Shown piece by piece: positions 1 to 9,500 of a stretch of 64,000 bases of DNA. The notes under the pieces are model-generated. The model was not told where the DNA came from. It made no database searches and worked only from the letters and a program-made list of their open reading frames with translations. Within the stretch, counting starts at the first letter, position 1, and the number at the start of each line of letters is the position of its first letter. The translations under genes were made by a program, and so were the position numbers. Where the stretch lies: the NCBI RefSeq assembly GCF_003752415.1, contig NZ_RKHG01000001.1, positions 1,612,001 through 1,676,000 of the forward strand, given 5' to 3'. Source of the DNA: Luteococcus japonicus (lineage in GTDB: Bacteria > Actinomycetota > Actinomycetes > Propionibacteriales > Propionibacteriaceae).

Positions 1-1
1 C

Positions 2-649
2 GACGCCTTGGAACCCCTGCTCGACGCGTGGGGAAGTCTGTTGGACCGCCCCGGCGTCTTCGTCTTCGGGTCCAATGACTACCGGATGCCCAAGTTCAAG
101 AATCCGGCCGGGTACCTCGCCGGGCCGTCGAACGTGAAGAAGCACACCACCGACGAGCTGCCCTTCGAGGACCTGCGTGCTGCCATGACCTCACGCGGTT
201 GGACGGACCTCAACCATGCGCGTGCGGAGCTGACCGTCGCCGGCCGCCGGATCGCCTTCCGTGGCACCGACGATGCGCACCTGAACAAGGATGACTACTC
301 GCTGGTCGCCGGCCCCGCCGTCGAGGATGTGGACCTGAACGTCGCCGTCACCCACGCGCCCTACCTGCGGCTGCTGGATGCGATGACGGCCGACGGGATG
401 GACATGATCTTCGCCGGCCACACCCACGGTGGTCAGGTCTGCCTCCCCTTCAAGGGGGCCCTGGTCACCAACTGTGACCTGGACACGGGGCGGGTCAAGG
501 GCGTCAGCACCCACACCGTCGCCGACCAGCACGGCGTCGAGCACACCAGCTGGATGCATGTGTCCGCGGGGCTGGGATCCTCTCCCTTCGCTCCCTATCG
601 GATTGCGTGCCGCCCGGAGGCGACGCTGCTCACCCTGGTTTCCCGCTGA
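2..649 (+). CDS. Metallophosphoesterase, C-terminal part (cut by window edge)
   Basis: C-terminal ~215 residues of a calcineurin-like metallophosphoesterase of the membrane-anchored YkuE/Rv3683 type. These enzymes hydrolyse phosphoester bonds with a two-metal centre, and the physiological substrate is unknown. The frame is open to the left edge, so the start, the expected membrane anchor and the first DxH metal motif lie outside. Visible are an FGSNDY segment near residue 22, which stands where other family members have GNHD, a THAP segment near 115, and the metal-binding GHTHGGQ at about 138-144. It ends about 100 bases before tRNA-Pro. The family is clear from the motifs; the exact role is not. 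Confidence 0.88.
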   Translation, partial: DALEPLLDAWGSLLDRPGVFVFGSNDYRMPKFKNPAGYLAGPSNVKKHTTDELPFEDLRAAMTSRGWTDLNHARAELTVAGRRIAFRGTDDAHLNKDDYSLVAGPAVEDVDLNVAVTHAPYLRLLDAMTADGMDMIFAGHTHGGQVCLPFKGALVTNCDLDTGRVKGVSTHTVADQHGVEHTSWMHVSAGLGSSPFAPYRIACRPEATLLTLVSR

Positions 650-652
650 GCT

Positions 653-672
653 CCCCTCGACAGGCTCGGGAA
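653..672 (+). repeat. Dispersed CCTCGACARGCTCGGG repeat, copy 1
   Basis: Matches the small interspersed repeat CCCCTCGACARGCTCGGGG seen in both orientations across the window (also near 1188, 6493, 10355, 20641, 20704, 22288, 22337, 28443, 51208 and 60273, with a diverged copy at 5071). It lies directly behind the phosphoesterase stop codon. All copies but one are between genes. Confidence 0.7.
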
Positions 673-750
673 CGATACAGAGGACTCGATTGGTCCTACG
701 GGCGCTGGTGGGATACAGTTGTCCACGGCCTTCGGGCCAGAATGCAGGAC

Positions 751-828
<78 letters not shown>

Positions 829-834
829 CAGGCG

Positions 835-867
835 AAATCCGTGGTTGCCATTGGCAGCCACGGATTT
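835..867 (+). terminator. Rho-independent-type terminator of tRNA-Pro
   Basis: Perfect 10 bp stem AAATCCGTGG (835-844) / CCACGGATTT (858-867), starting 8 bases after the tRNA. The loop is 13 bases and the T-rich end of the right arm serves as a short tail. Confidence 0.75.
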
Positions 868-957
868 CTCGTTGCCCCCGGGAATCCGACCCCAGAGCCA
901 ATTGAACAAAACTTAAAACTGAACAACTGAACGGGAGCTGTAGAAGGCCCCCACACA

Positions 958-986
958 TTGCGTCTGTCTGACGCCCCGCATAGAGT
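958..986 (+). promoter_or_regulatory. Promoter of the 6C RNA
   Basis: -35 TTGCGT (958-963), a 17-base spacer, then -10 TAGAGT (981-986). This predicts a transcript start at about 992-994, immediately before the first 6C hairpin (995). Spacing is ideal for a housekeeping sigma factor. Confidence 0.65.
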
Positions 987-991
987 AGTTC

Positions 992-1125
992 CCAGATGGC
1001 GAACCCCCGATCGCCATCCACAACGGAACAGCAACCCCCCGAGTGTTGTTCCTGCATCGTGAGCCGCGACCCCCCGAGCGCGGCTCGCACCAAGAGGAAG
1101 GCCCCGGACCTGTCCGGGGCCTTTC
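992..1125 (+). ncRNA. 6C RNA (three C-loop hairpins plus terminator)
   Basis: A structured RNA matching the actinobacterial 6C motif, known for hairpins with cytosine runs in the loops (B11 of Mycobacterium is this type). Three hairpins are visible: 995-1002/1011-1018 with loop ACCCCCGA (5 C), 1025-1033/1044-1052 with loop ACCCCCCGAG (6 C, one G-U pair), and 1061-1068/1079-1086 with loop ACCCCCCGAG (6 C). A perfect terminator follows at 1098-1123. The classical description has two C-loops, so the third is an addition. 6C RNAs act by pairing of C-rich loops with G-rich sites. No ORF of note overlaps it. It converges on murJ. Confidence 0.85.
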
Positions 1126-1127
1126 TT
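1098..1127 (+). terminator. Terminator of 6C RNA, possibly bidirectional
   Basis: Perfect 11 bp stem AAGGCCCCGGA (1098-1108) / TCCGGGGCCTT (1113-1123) with loop CCTG and the tail TTTCTT. The A-rich 5' side means it could also stop transcription coming from murJ on the minus strand. Confidence 0.85.
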
Positions 1128-1187
1128 GCGTCCTGAAGGGGTTTCCTTCGTCCTCGCAGCCCGAGAGACTCCGCGATCGAGGCACAG

Positions 1188-1211
1188 GCCCCTCGACAGG
1201 CTCGGGGAACG
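1188..1211 (+). repeat. Dispersed CCTCGACARGCTCGGG repeat, copy 2
   Basis: A full copy, CCCCTCGACAGGCTCGGGG plus AACG, in the convergent gap between the 6C RNA and the end of murJ. Nothing else is recognised between 1128 and 1303. Confidence 0.7.
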
Positions 1212-1303
1212 CCGCAACCTCAGCCTCCGTCGATCAACACTGAGGCCCTTGCGTGCACATCGAGATGGTCATACGCACCTCAATGTGCACCCAAGCACCT
1301 CAA

Positions 1304-3172
1304 TCAGCGCGGGAGTCGGCGGGCCAGATGCAGGCGACGCAGGACGGGAGCCAACAGCTCGTCGACCTCGCGGATGTGCAGGATGCGCGAGGCGGCCAGG
1401 AAGACGAGCCCGAAGCAGAGCCCCGCCACCGCGCAGGTGAGCGCCGACAGCAGCCAGGAGCGCCCGAAGCCGGTCATGCCGTAGACGGCCAGCCAGGCCA
1501 CTCCCCCGGCCAGCACGGACGCGATCACCAACCTCACCCACAGACGCACCACGGAGTCCAACCCCAGGCCGCCCAGCTGACGGCGCGCGACGGCCATCCA
1601 CAGCAGCGACTGGCCCCAGTTGGCCACCACCACGCCCAGCGCCACCAGGGGCAGCGCCAGATACGGTTCCACCAGCCAGAGCGCGGCCAGGGCAAAGGCA
1701 ACCTGCACCACCGTCAACAGCCCCTGGTAGAGGAAGTTGTGGCGCCCCTCCTCGCGGGCGAAGCAGTAGCGCTGCTGCAGCACGGAGATGCCGTAGCCCA
1801 GGATGCCGAAGCTCAGGATGCGCAGCGCCGTGACGACGGGTTGCGCGTCGTGCACGGACAGCCGCAGCATCACGTGGACCAGCGGCTCGGCCAGCACGAA
1901 GAGCCCGGCACTGCTGGGGATGATCGCGACGGCCGGAGTACTCAGGGCCCGGGTGCACAGGCGTCGCATCTCCCTGACGTCGCCCGCCTGCCAGACCCGG
2001 GCCATCTGCGGGAAGAGCGCCGTCAGGATGCTCACCGTGATCAGGCCATGCGGGAGGGCAAAGATCAGCATGGCGTAGTTGTAGGAGGTCAGGCCGCCCA
2101 CGGCCTCCCCACCCGCGCCCTGGTGCTTCACCACATTGGTCAGCACCCACTGCACCACCAGGCCACCGCCCAGCGAGAAGAGCAGGGCGCTGACCGTCCA
2201 TCCGGCCATCTTCGAGGCGGAGCCCAGTCCGGAGCCGCGCAGCCCGAAGCGGGGCCGATAACGGAAACCGCTGGCCACCAGAGGCGGCACCAGCACGAAG
2301 GCCTGCATCACGATGCCCAGCGTCGTGGTTCCGGCCAGGGTCCAGACCATCGCCGGAGTCCACACCGACGGATTGGTCTGCTGCCCCCACTGGTGCAGGA
2401 AGGCGATCAGCCCGACGATCTGCACCACATTGGCCAGCGCCGGCGCCCACATGAAGGCGGCGAACCGGTTGCGGGCATTGAGCACATTGCCCAGCACCGA
2501 ATACAGGCCGTAGAAGAAGATCTGTGGCAGGCAGATGTAGCCGAACAGGATGGACAGGTGCAGCGCGGCACCGGACAGGGAGCTGGTCCAGTCCACCAGC
2601 CACGGCGTCGCGACGGTGCCGATCACGGCCAGGCCCAGGATGGCCCCGAAGGCCGCCGTCAGCAGCTTGTCGACGAAGACCTGCCCGCCGTCGTCGTGCT
2701 TCATGGCGGCCGTGATCTGCGGGATCAGCAGGGCGTTCAGCACGCCCGCATTGAGCACCATCAACAGGTAGTTCGGCATGGTGTTGGCGACATTGAAGGC
2801 GTCGCCCACGATGGAGGCCGCCACCACCTGGGCGAACAGGTACTGCCGGCCGAAGCCCAGGATGCGACTGACCAGCGAACCCATCGCCATGATGACACTG
2901 GCGCGTCCGACGGAATCCTTGCGCACCGGCTCGGCGGCTCCCTCAGGCTCCTGCTCGGCAGCAGGCGCCGGCACGGCAGGTTCCACCCGCGGGGCTCCGG
3001 AGACCACCTCCTGCGGCAACAGCACGACCGTCTCGGTCATGTCGGCCACCTCGGTGCCCGCGACGGAGACGTCCCACTCGGCGCGTTGGGGAAGCCCCAC
3101 CGCGCCGAAGGTGACCGTCTTGTCCGCGTCGTACCCAGCTGGCTCCCCCGGGCCGCCGGTGGGTTGGGTCAC
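1304..3172 (-). CDS. murJ: Lipid II flippase MurJ (MviN family)
   Basis: Multi-pass inner-membrane protein (622 residues) of the MurJ/MviN family, which moves lipid-linked peptidoglycan precursor across the membrane. Residues 1 to about 88 form a soluble, acidic, Pro/Ala-rich N-terminal extension. The membrane part starts near [20 protein letters not shown] and holds about 14 hydrophobic segments to the C-terminus. It lacks the C-terminal pseudokinase region found in mycobacterial MurJ. The GTG start overlaps the lysC stop as GTGA (3172-3169), implying translational coupling, whereas murJ in many actinobacteria lies near the origin with trxB/sigM. Family certain; whether it is the only MurJ is unknown. 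Confidence 0.9.
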   Translation of the reverse strand: MTQPTGGPGEPAGYDADKTVTFGAVGLPQRAEWDVSVAGTEVADMTETVVLLPQEVVSGAPRVEPAVPAPAAEQEPEGAAEPVRKDSVGRASVIMAMGSLVSRILGFGRQYLFAQVVAASIVGDAFNVANTMPNYLLMVLNAGVLNALLIPQITAAMKHDDGGQVFVDKLLTAAFGAILGLAVIGTVATPWLVDWTSSLSGAALHLSILFGYICLPQIFFYGLYSVLGNVLNARNRFAAFMWAPALANVVQIVGLIAFLHQWGQQTNPSVWTPAMVWTLAGTTTLGIVMQAFVLVPPLVASGFRYRPRFGLRGSGLGSASKMAGWTVSALLFSLGGGLVVQWVLTNVVKHQGAGGEAVGGLTSYNYAMLIFALPHGLITVSILTALFPQMARVWQAGDVREMRRLCTRALSTPAVAIIPSSAGLFVLAEPLVHVMLRLSVHDAQPVVTALRILSFGILGYGISVLQQRYCFAREEGRHNFLYQGLLTVVQVAFALAALWLVEPYLALPLVALGVVVANWGQSLLWMAVARRQLGGLGLDSVVRLWVRLVIASVLAGGVAWLAVYGMTGFGRSWLLSALTCAVAGLCFGLVFLAASRILHIREVDELLAPVLRRLHLARRLPR

Positions 3173-3687
3173 CGCCCGGTGCCGGCGTAGACGACAGCCT
3201 CGCCCTCGGCATCAAGCCCGAAGGCGGTGTGTGCAGCCCGGACGGCGGTGTCGACATGGTCCGCGTCGACGACGACCGAGATGCGGATCTCCGAGGTGCT
3301 GATCATGTCGATGTTCACGTCGGCGTCGGACAGGGCCCGGAAGAACTTCGCGGTGACACCGGGGTGGGACCGCATGCCGACGCCGATCACCGAGACCTTG
3401 CCAATCTGGTCGTCGTAGAGCAGCTCGTCGAACTTGATCTCCTCCTTGGCGGCGTTCAGCGCGTCGATCGCCTTGCGGCCGTCGTCCATCGGCAGCGTGA
3501 AGGAGATGTCCGTGCGCCCGCTGGCCACCTGGGAGACGTTCTGCACGATCATGTCGACGTTGATCTCATTGCGCGCGATGGTGTCGAAGATCTCGGCGGC
3601 CTCACCCGGGCGGTCCGGGACACCGACGACGGTGATCTTGGCCTCCTTGGTGTCCTGCGCGATACCGGTGATCAGGGCTTGTTCCAT
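3169..3687 (-). other. lysC: Internal start for the aspartate kinase beta subunit
   Basis: Within lysC, ATG at 3687-3685 (MEQALITG) is preceded by AAAGGAAAT (3699-3691), a good ribosome-binding site 5 bases before the start. Translation from here gives a 172-residue protein made of the two ACT domains. Corynebacterium glutamicum LysC is an alpha2-beta2 enzyme whose beta chain, also about 172 residues, is made from such an internal in-frame start. The same arrangement is inferred here. Confidence 0.7.
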
Positions 3688-4434
3688 CGGATTTCCTTTG
3701 CTGAGGTCCTTGACCCAGGTGCCGGGCTTGTCGGAGAAGGACGAACGAACATGGACGGGGACGCTCTCGCGGCGTGCGTACTCGACGCAGCGCAAGTGCA
3801 GGATCTTGGCGCCATTGGCGGCCATCTCCAGCATCTCCTCGTAGCTGATCTCGGGGATGTGACGCGCCCCGGAGACGATCCGCGGGTCGGCGGTGAAGAC
3901 GCCGTCCACGTCGGAGTAGATCTCGCAGTACTCGGCACCCAGCGCGGCCGCGAGCGCGACGGCGGTGGTGTCGGAGGCGCCACGGCCCAGGGTCGTGACG
4001 TCCTTCGTGGTCTGGGAGACGCCCTGGAAACCGGCGACGATGACCACATTGCCCTCGTTGAGCGCCTGCTCGACGCGGCCGGGCGTGATGTCGATGATCC
4101 GGGCGTCGCCGTGCTTGCCCGTGGTGATCACACCAGCCTGCGATCCGGTGTAGCTGCGGGCCTCGGCGCCCAGGTCACTCAGCGCCATGGCCAGCAGGGC
4201 GGCGCTCTGCCGCTCGCCCGTGGTCAGCAGCATGTCGAGCTCGCGCGCCTTGGGCTGGGGGCTCACCTGCAGCGCAAGGTCCATCAGCTCGTCGGTGGTG
4301 TCACCCATCGCGGAGATCACCACGACCACGTCATTGCCCGCCAGTTTGGCGTTGAGGATCCGGCGCGCGACGCGCTTGATCGACGCCGCATCCGCCACCG
4401 ACGATCCACCGAACTTCTGGACGATCCGTCCCAT
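3169..4434 (-). CDS. lysC: Aspartate kinase (LysC, alpha subunit)
   Basis: Phosphorylates L-aspartate, the first step to lysine, threonine, methionine and diaminopimelate. The 421-residue product has the usual actinobacterial length. KFGGSSV lies at residues 6-12, the catalytic kinase fold covers about 1-245, and two ACT regulatory domains follow (beginning about [13 protein letters not shown] and [14 protein letters not shown]), the site of feedback control in this family. The ATG at 4434 is chosen because GGAGG lies just upstream and [10 protein letters not shown] is the usual N-terminus. The next gene downstream is murJ (GTGA overlap), not asd as in most relatives. Confidence 0.95.
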   Translation of the reverse strand: MGRIVQKFGGSSVADAASIKRVARRILNAKLAGNDVVVVISAMGDTTDELMDLALQVSPQPKARELDMLLTTGERQSAALLAMALSDLGAEARSYTGSQAGVITTGKHGDARIIDITPGRVEQALNEGNVVIVAGFQGVSQTTKDVTTLGRGASDTTAVALAAALGAEYCEIYSDVDGVFTADPRIVSGARHIPEISYEEMLEMAANGAKILHLRCVEYARRESVPVHVRSSFSDKPGTWVKDLSKGNPMEQALITGIAQDTKEAKITVVGVPDRPGEAAEIFDTIARNEINVDMIVQNVSQVASGRTDISFTLPMDDGRKAIDALNAAKEEIKFDELLYDDQIGKVSVIGVGMRSHPGVTAKFFRALSDADVNIDMISTSEIRISVVVDADHVDTAVRAAHTAFGLDAEGEAVVYAGTGR

Positions 4435-4582
4435 CACACCTCCAGGTTGGCGAGCGCCCGGCATGGGCGTCGCGCGGACCACTGTACCCAGCCGAGAGCT
4501 GCGGACCCGGGCGATCCGCGCACTGGAAGGGCGACGCCCATGACGGTGCGCCGGTTGAGCCCCGTCGCACTAGCCTGAAGGG

Positions 4583-5056
4583 GTGGATGAGTCAGCGGCC
4601 AAGGCCTACCGGATCGGCGACCGGGAGCGCGACGAGGCGGTGCGGCAGCTGCGCGAGCACCATGCAGACGGCCGGCTCGACATCGCGGAGTTCGACGAGC
4701 GGATGACCGCGGCCTTGGCGGCTCGCACCAGCAACCAGCTGGCGGACCTGTTCACGGACCTGCCACCGCTGGACAGCGATCCACAGGCCTGGCTGCCGGC
4801 TCCCCTCGCTGGAAGGCCAGCCGAGCAACTGCGACGCAGCAGCAATGCGTGGAACTGGCGCCAGGGCGTCAGCGGGGCCGCCTTCCCGCTGGCCCTGATC
4901 GTCTGCTTCGCCACAGGCTGGCGCTACTGGTGGATCATGCTGGTCCCGATGATGGTCAGCGCCGCCCTGCTCGGTGACGACGACGAGGACGAGGACGTGG
5001 ACAAGGACGGCGAAACCCCCGCCAAGACTCGCAAGGAGCTCGACGGGGGTTCCTGA
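4583..5056 (+). CDS. DUF1707 membrane protein
   Basis: 157 residues. The N-terminal DUF1707 domain (about residues 8-62: RIGDRERDEAVRQLREHHADG, then FDERM, then a short Leu-rich stretch to DLP) is an actinobacterial domain of unknown function usually fused to membrane segments. Two hydrophobic stretches follow (about 92-107 and 110-127), then a very acidic tail (DDDEDEDVDKD). The GTG start lies 6 bases after TAGCCT, so the message is probably leaderless. It is divergent from lysC with about 150 bases between. Confidence 0.82.
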   Translation: MDESAAKAYRIGDRERDEAVRQLREHHADGRLDIAEFDERMTAALAARTSNQLADLFTDLPPLDSDPQAWLPAPLAGRPAEQLRRSSNAWNWRQGVSGAAFPLALIVCFATGWRYWWIMLVPMMVSAALLGDDDEDEDVDKDGETPAKTRKELDGGS

Positions 5057-5070
5057 CGCCTCGGCCGGGG

Positions 5071-5093
5071 CCTCGACCGGCTCAGCCGACGTG
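5071..5093 (+). repeat. Dispersed repeat, diverged copy
   Basis: CCTCGACCGGCTCAGCCGACGT, a diverged member of the CCTCGACARGCTCGG family. The CAGCCGACGTG ending is the same variant seen inside thiE at 51208. Confidence 0.5.
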
Positions 5094-5122
5094 AAGCTGG
5101 GGCTCGTCCGGCGTGAAGCGGG

Positions 5123-5401
5123 TCAGGCCAGCAGGTCCTGGTACTCGGCGTTCTCGTCGATGAACTTCTTGACGAAGGGGCAGGAAGGCTTCACCTTCTT
5201 GCCGATGCTGCGGATCAGGTCAAGGGTCTGCTTCACCAGTTCGGTGCCGACGCCCTTGCCCTCGTAGGCCGAATCGATCTCGGTGTGCTGCAGGTCGAGC
5301 ACGTCACCCTGCGGCTCGTAGGTGATGAAGCCGGCGGGCTGGCCGTCAACGGCGGCCTCGTAGCGCTTCTTCTCGTTCTTGAGTGCAACTGTGATGGTCA
5401 T
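5123..5401 (-). CDS. Small GNAT-family N-acetyltransferase-like protein (YidJ/YjdJ type)
   Basis: Compact single-domain Gcn5-related acetyltransferase-like protein of 92 residues. It keeps the core: VDGQPAGFITYEPQGDVLDLQHTEI, then the acetyl-CoA pyrophosphate loop region (YEGKGVGTELVKQTLD) and the characteristic KVKPSCPFVKKFIDENAEYQDLL ending of the short family. Substrate unknown. ATG 5401 is preferred because CAGGATC lies upstream. An earlier ATG at 5419 overlaps the stop of the upstream oxidoreductase as ATGA and would add six residues. The two genes are co-transcribed. Confidence 0.82.
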   Translation of the reverse strand: MTITVALKNEKKRYEAAVDGQPAGFITYEPQGDVLDLQHTEIDSAYEGKGVGTELVKQTLDLIRSIGKKVKPSCPFVKKFIDENAEYQDLLA

Positions 5402-5415
5402 GTCTTGATCCTGCC

Positions 5416-6426
5416 TCATCCCAATGGCTGATCGGTGTGCTTTACGCCAACGGCGTTCAACGCCTGCTCCAACTGGGCCATCACGGCCAAGGTGTGATCC
5501 AGTGGGACGATCTCGCTCTCGGTGCGGCCCTGCTGGATGCAGCGGGTCACTTCCTCGATCTCGTGGCTGTACCCGATTCCCAACGGGGAAAGGGCAAGCG
5601 TCCGAGGCGTCACCCCCTTGCGGTGCAGCACCACGCGGTCGGGGTGGTGGAAGCGAGGCTTGACCTCAGCCCACCCCTGGTCCCCCATCACGACGATCCG
5701 GCCCGGGCCCGCCGCCTGCAGAGAGACGGCCAAAGTGGCCAGTGCACCCGTTTCATACCGCAGCACCATGCCGGCCTGCGCGTCGACACCATTGGGGTAG
5801 AGGGTGCCGTCAACGGTCATCGACGCCGGTGTTCCCAGGAAGTCCTGGGCGAAGTGCAGGACGTAGACACCCAGGTCCAGCAGCGCGCCGCCACCCAGCT
5901 CCTTGGCGAACAGACGATCGTCGGGATTGAAGTCACGCTGGGCGTAGAGGTCACCCTGCACACCCAGGATCGTGCCGAGCCGGCCCTCGTCGACCACCTG
6001 GTGCAGGGCCTGGACGACGGGCTGGAAGCGGGTCCACATGGCCTCCATCGCGAAGACCTTGGCCTCACGGGCTGCGTCGACGACCTCCTGGGCCCCCGCC
6101 AGCGTGGTGGCGAAGGCCTTCTCCACCAGGACGCCCTTGCCATTGCGGATGGCTTCCAGGGCAATCGCCTTGTGCTGCGGGTGCGGGGTGGAGATGTAGA
6201 CGACATCGATGTCCGGGCTTGCACACAGCTCCTGGTAGCTGCCGAAGGCCTGTGGGAGGCCGAACGTGCTGGCGAAGGCCTGGGCCCGCTCCAGGTTGCG
6301 GGAACCGACGGCATACGCCTCCGCGCCGTCGACGTGGACGAAGTCCTTGACGAAGTTCTGGGCCATCCGGCCTGGTCCGGCGATGCCCCAACGAATGGTG
6401 CGTTCTCCTGCTGCGCGCTGCTCCAT
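5416..6426 (-). CDS. Gfo/Idh/MocA family oxidoreductase
   Basis: NAD(P)-dependent dehydrogenase of 336 residues, cytoplasmic, probably acting on a sugar, cyclitol or related alcohol; the true substrate cannot be read from sequence. The N-terminal Rossmann fold shows GIAGPGRMAQ (15-24) in place of the strict GxGxxG, then VYISTPHPQHKAIALEAI, and VEKAF where the family usually has EKP. The C-terminal alpha/beta domain (about 130-336) contains GGGALLDLGVY. It is followed with a 4-base overlap or short gap by the GNAT gene. Confidence 0.88.
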   Translation of the reverse strand: MEQRAAGERTIRWGIAGPGRMAQNFVKDFVHVDGAEAYAVGSRNLERAQAFASTFGLPQAFGSYQELCASPDIDVVYISTPHPQHKAIALEAIRNGKGVLVEKAFATTLAGAQEVVDAAREAKVFAMEAMWTRFQPVVQALHQVVDEGRLGTILGVQGDLYAQRDFNPDDRLFAKELGGGALLDLGVYVLHFAQDFLGTPASMTVDGTLYPNGVDAQAGMVLRYETGALATLAVSLQAAGPGRIVVMGDQGWAEVKPRFHHPDRVVLHRKGVTPRTLALSPLGIGYSHEIEEVTRCIQQGRTESEIVPLDHTLAVMAQLEQALNAVGVKHTDQPLG

Positions 6427-6492
6427 GACTCCACCTTGGCACGCCCGGACGACGAAGGGGAGCCCGGATCAATCCACGGGCTCCCCTTCGGA

Positions 6493-6515
6493 CCTCGACA
6501 AGCTCGGCCATCGTG
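6493..6515 (+). repeat. Dispersed CCTCGACAAGCTCGG repeat
   Basis: ACCTCGACAAGCTCGGCCAT and CGTG, lying between the ileS stop and the start of the divergently read oxidoreductase region. Confidence 0.6.
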
Positions 6516-6541
6516 CCCCGGCGCGGCCATCGTGCCACGGC

Positions 6542-9500
6542 TCAGGCCAGCTTGGTCACCTTCACCGCCAGGCCGAGGTCGGGCTCGACGGCCCAGTCGT
6601 CACCCTGCACACCGGCCTCCATGCCGGTGGCCAGCACCTCGTCGGCAATCAGCTGCCGATGGGTGCCGATGGCCTGCGCCAGGTCACCGGCCGCGGCCCA
6701 CTGCAGCTGGATCCGGTCGCTGACCTCCAGGCCGGTGGCCTTGCGGGTCTCCTGCACGAAGCGGATGGCGTCGCGGGCCAGGCCGGCCTGCACCAGCTCC
6801 GGGGTGAGGGTGAGGTCCAGGGCGACGGTCTCGCCCTGCTCGTTGACGACGCTCCACCCCTCCCGGGGCCGCTCGGAGATGATCACCTCGTCGGCGCTCA
6901 CCTCGGTGCCGCCCTCGAAGTCCACCGTCGCGGTGCCATTGGCGGTCAGGTCGGCCGCCAGCTTGGCGGCATCCGCGGCGGCGATGGCCTTGGCCACCAG
7001 CGGCGTCTGCTTGCCGAACCGCTTGCCCAGGGCGCGGAAGTTGCCCTTGGCCGAGTAGTCGACGACGTCGCCCGCGGAGCTGAAGGACTCGATGCTGTTG
7101 ATGTTCAGCTCGGCTGCGATCTCCGCCACCAGGCTGTCGTCCAGCTGCGCGTGGGCGTAGCTGGGCACCAGCATCCGGGCCAGCGGCTGACGGGTCTTGA
7201 CCTTGGCCTCGGCGCGGGCACTGCGGCCCAACTCCACCAGGCGCTTGGTCATGTCCATCGCCTTGTCCAGCTGCTCATCGATGACCGAGGTGTCGGCCGC
7301 CGGCCAGCTGGCCAGGTGCACGGACTTCGGCGCCTCCGGGTTGGTGGCCACGAACAGGTCCTGCCAGACGCGCTCGGTGATGAAGGGCACCAACGGCGCC
7401 ATCAGGCGGGTCAGCACCTCGAGCGTCTCGTGCAGGGTGGTCAGCGCCGACTGGTCGCCGTCCCAGAAGCGACGACGGCTGCGACGCACGTACCAGTTGC
7501 TCAGCTCGTCGACGAAGGTGGCAATCCGGCTGCCCGCATGCTGCGTGTCGAATTTCTCCAGGGCCTCGGTCACGTCGACGACCAACTGGTTGGTGGCGGA
7601 GACCAGCCAGCGGTCCAGCACATGACGGTCCTTGACTGCGGGTGCACCTTGCGGAGCGCAGTAGGCCTGCTGCGACGAAGGAGCAGCGTCGGATGCCGCG
7701 CGGAGCGCGGGGGGGCTCGGGGGGGTCGTCCCCCCCGGGACGTAATGGTTGGCATTGGCGTACAGCGCGTGGAAGGCGACGGTGTTCCAGTAGGTCAGCA
7801 GCACCTTGCGGACCGTCTCGGTGATGGTGCCATCACCCACGCGACGGGCGGCCCACGGCGAACCCGAGGCCGCCATGAACCAGCGCACCGCGTCGGCACC
7901 GTGCTTGTCCATCAGCGGGATGGGCAGCAGGATGTTGCCCAGGTGCTTGCTCATCTTGCGGCCGTCCTCGGCCAGGATGTGGCCCAGGCACAGCACGTTC
8001 TTGTAGGAGCTCTGGTCGAAGACCAGGGTGTTCACGGCCATCAACGTGTAGAACCAACCGCGGGTCTGGTCGGTGGCCTCGCAGATGAAGTCGGCCGGGT
8101 AGTTGGCCTCGAACTTCTCCTGGGAGCCCTCCACCCACGGGAATCCCCATTGCGCGAAGGGCATCGAACCCGAGTCGAACCAGGCGTCGATGACCTCGGG
8201 CACGCGGCGGTAGGTTCCGGCCCTGCCCTCCACCGTGAACGTGACGTCGTCGACGAAGGGACGGTGCGGATCCATCGTCGCCAACTCGGGATTGCCCGCG
8301 AGCTCGGCCAGTTCCGCACGGGAACCGACACAGACCACGTCCGTCGGGTCCTCGTCATTGCGCCAGACCGGCAGCGGGGTGCCCCAGTAGCGGCTGCGGC
8401 TCAGCGCCCAGTCGATGTTGTTCTCCAGCCAGTCGCCGAAGCGGCCGTGCTTGATGGATTCGGGGTACCAGTTGGTCTTCTCGTTCTCCGCGAGCAGCTG
8501 TTCCTTGCGCTGCGTGGTACGGATGTACCAGCTGGGCATGGCGTAGTACATCAGCGGCGTGTGGCAGCGCCAGCAGTGCGGGTAGGGGTGCTCGTGGTCC
8601 AGGGTGGCAAGCAGCAGGCCCTTCTCGCGCAGCTGCTCGATGATGACCGGGTCCGCCTTCTTGAAGAACAGGCCGCTGACGAAGCCCTGGCCCTCCTTGA
8701 AGCAGCCGTCGACGCCGATCGGGTTCACGAACTCGACGCCGTTGCGCTTGTTGGACTCGTAGTCGTCCTGGCCGAAGGCCATCGCCTGGTGCACCAGACC
8801 GGTGCCCTCACCGATGGCGACGTAGTCCTCCAGCACCACGAACCAGGCCTTGCCGGGCTGCTCCATGCAGGTGAAGGGACGCTGGTAGGTCCAGCCCTCC
8901 ATCTGGCTGCCGGTGAAGGTCTCACCGGTGGTCCAGCCCTCGCCCAGAGCTGTGGGGACATTCTCCGTCGCGATCACGACGGGCGTCTCCCCCTCCTTGC
9001 TGGCGACGGTGTACTCCAGCTCGGCACCGGCGGCGACGGTCACATTGGCGATCAGGGTCCACGGGGTGGTGGTCCAGATGGCCAGATCGGCCTTGCCGGC
9101 CAGCGGGCCGCTGGTCAGCGGGAAGCGGGCGAAGACGGTGGTGTCGACGGTGTCCTCGTAGCCCTGCGCCAGCTCGTGGTCGCTCAGCGCGGTCTGGTCG
9201 TGCGGGCAGTACGGGGCGACGCGGAAGTCCTCCACCAGCAGACCCTTGTCGAAGATGGACTTCAACGCCCACCACTCGGAGTCGACGTATTCGGGGGCCA
9301 TGGTCCAGTAGGCCTCATCCATGTTCACCCAGTAGCCCATCCGATTGGTGAGCTCGGCGAACTGGCCGACGTGACGGCTGACCGATTCGCGGCACTTGGC
9401 GTTGAAGGCCTCGACGCCGTAGTCCTCGATCTGGTCCTTGGAGTCGATGCCGATCTCCTTCTCCACCGCCAGCTCCACGGGCAGGCCGTGGCAGTCCCAG

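Noticed and set aside
1230-1303. Small RNA at the murJ 3' end (repeated TGAGGTGC)
   Set aside because: Short partial repeats only, no promoter or terminator specific to it.
1253-3190. 645-residue ORF on the plus strand
   Set aside because: Antisense to murJ, composed of Gln/His/Arg/Gly-rich low-complexity sequence without any family; a typical high-GC shadow.
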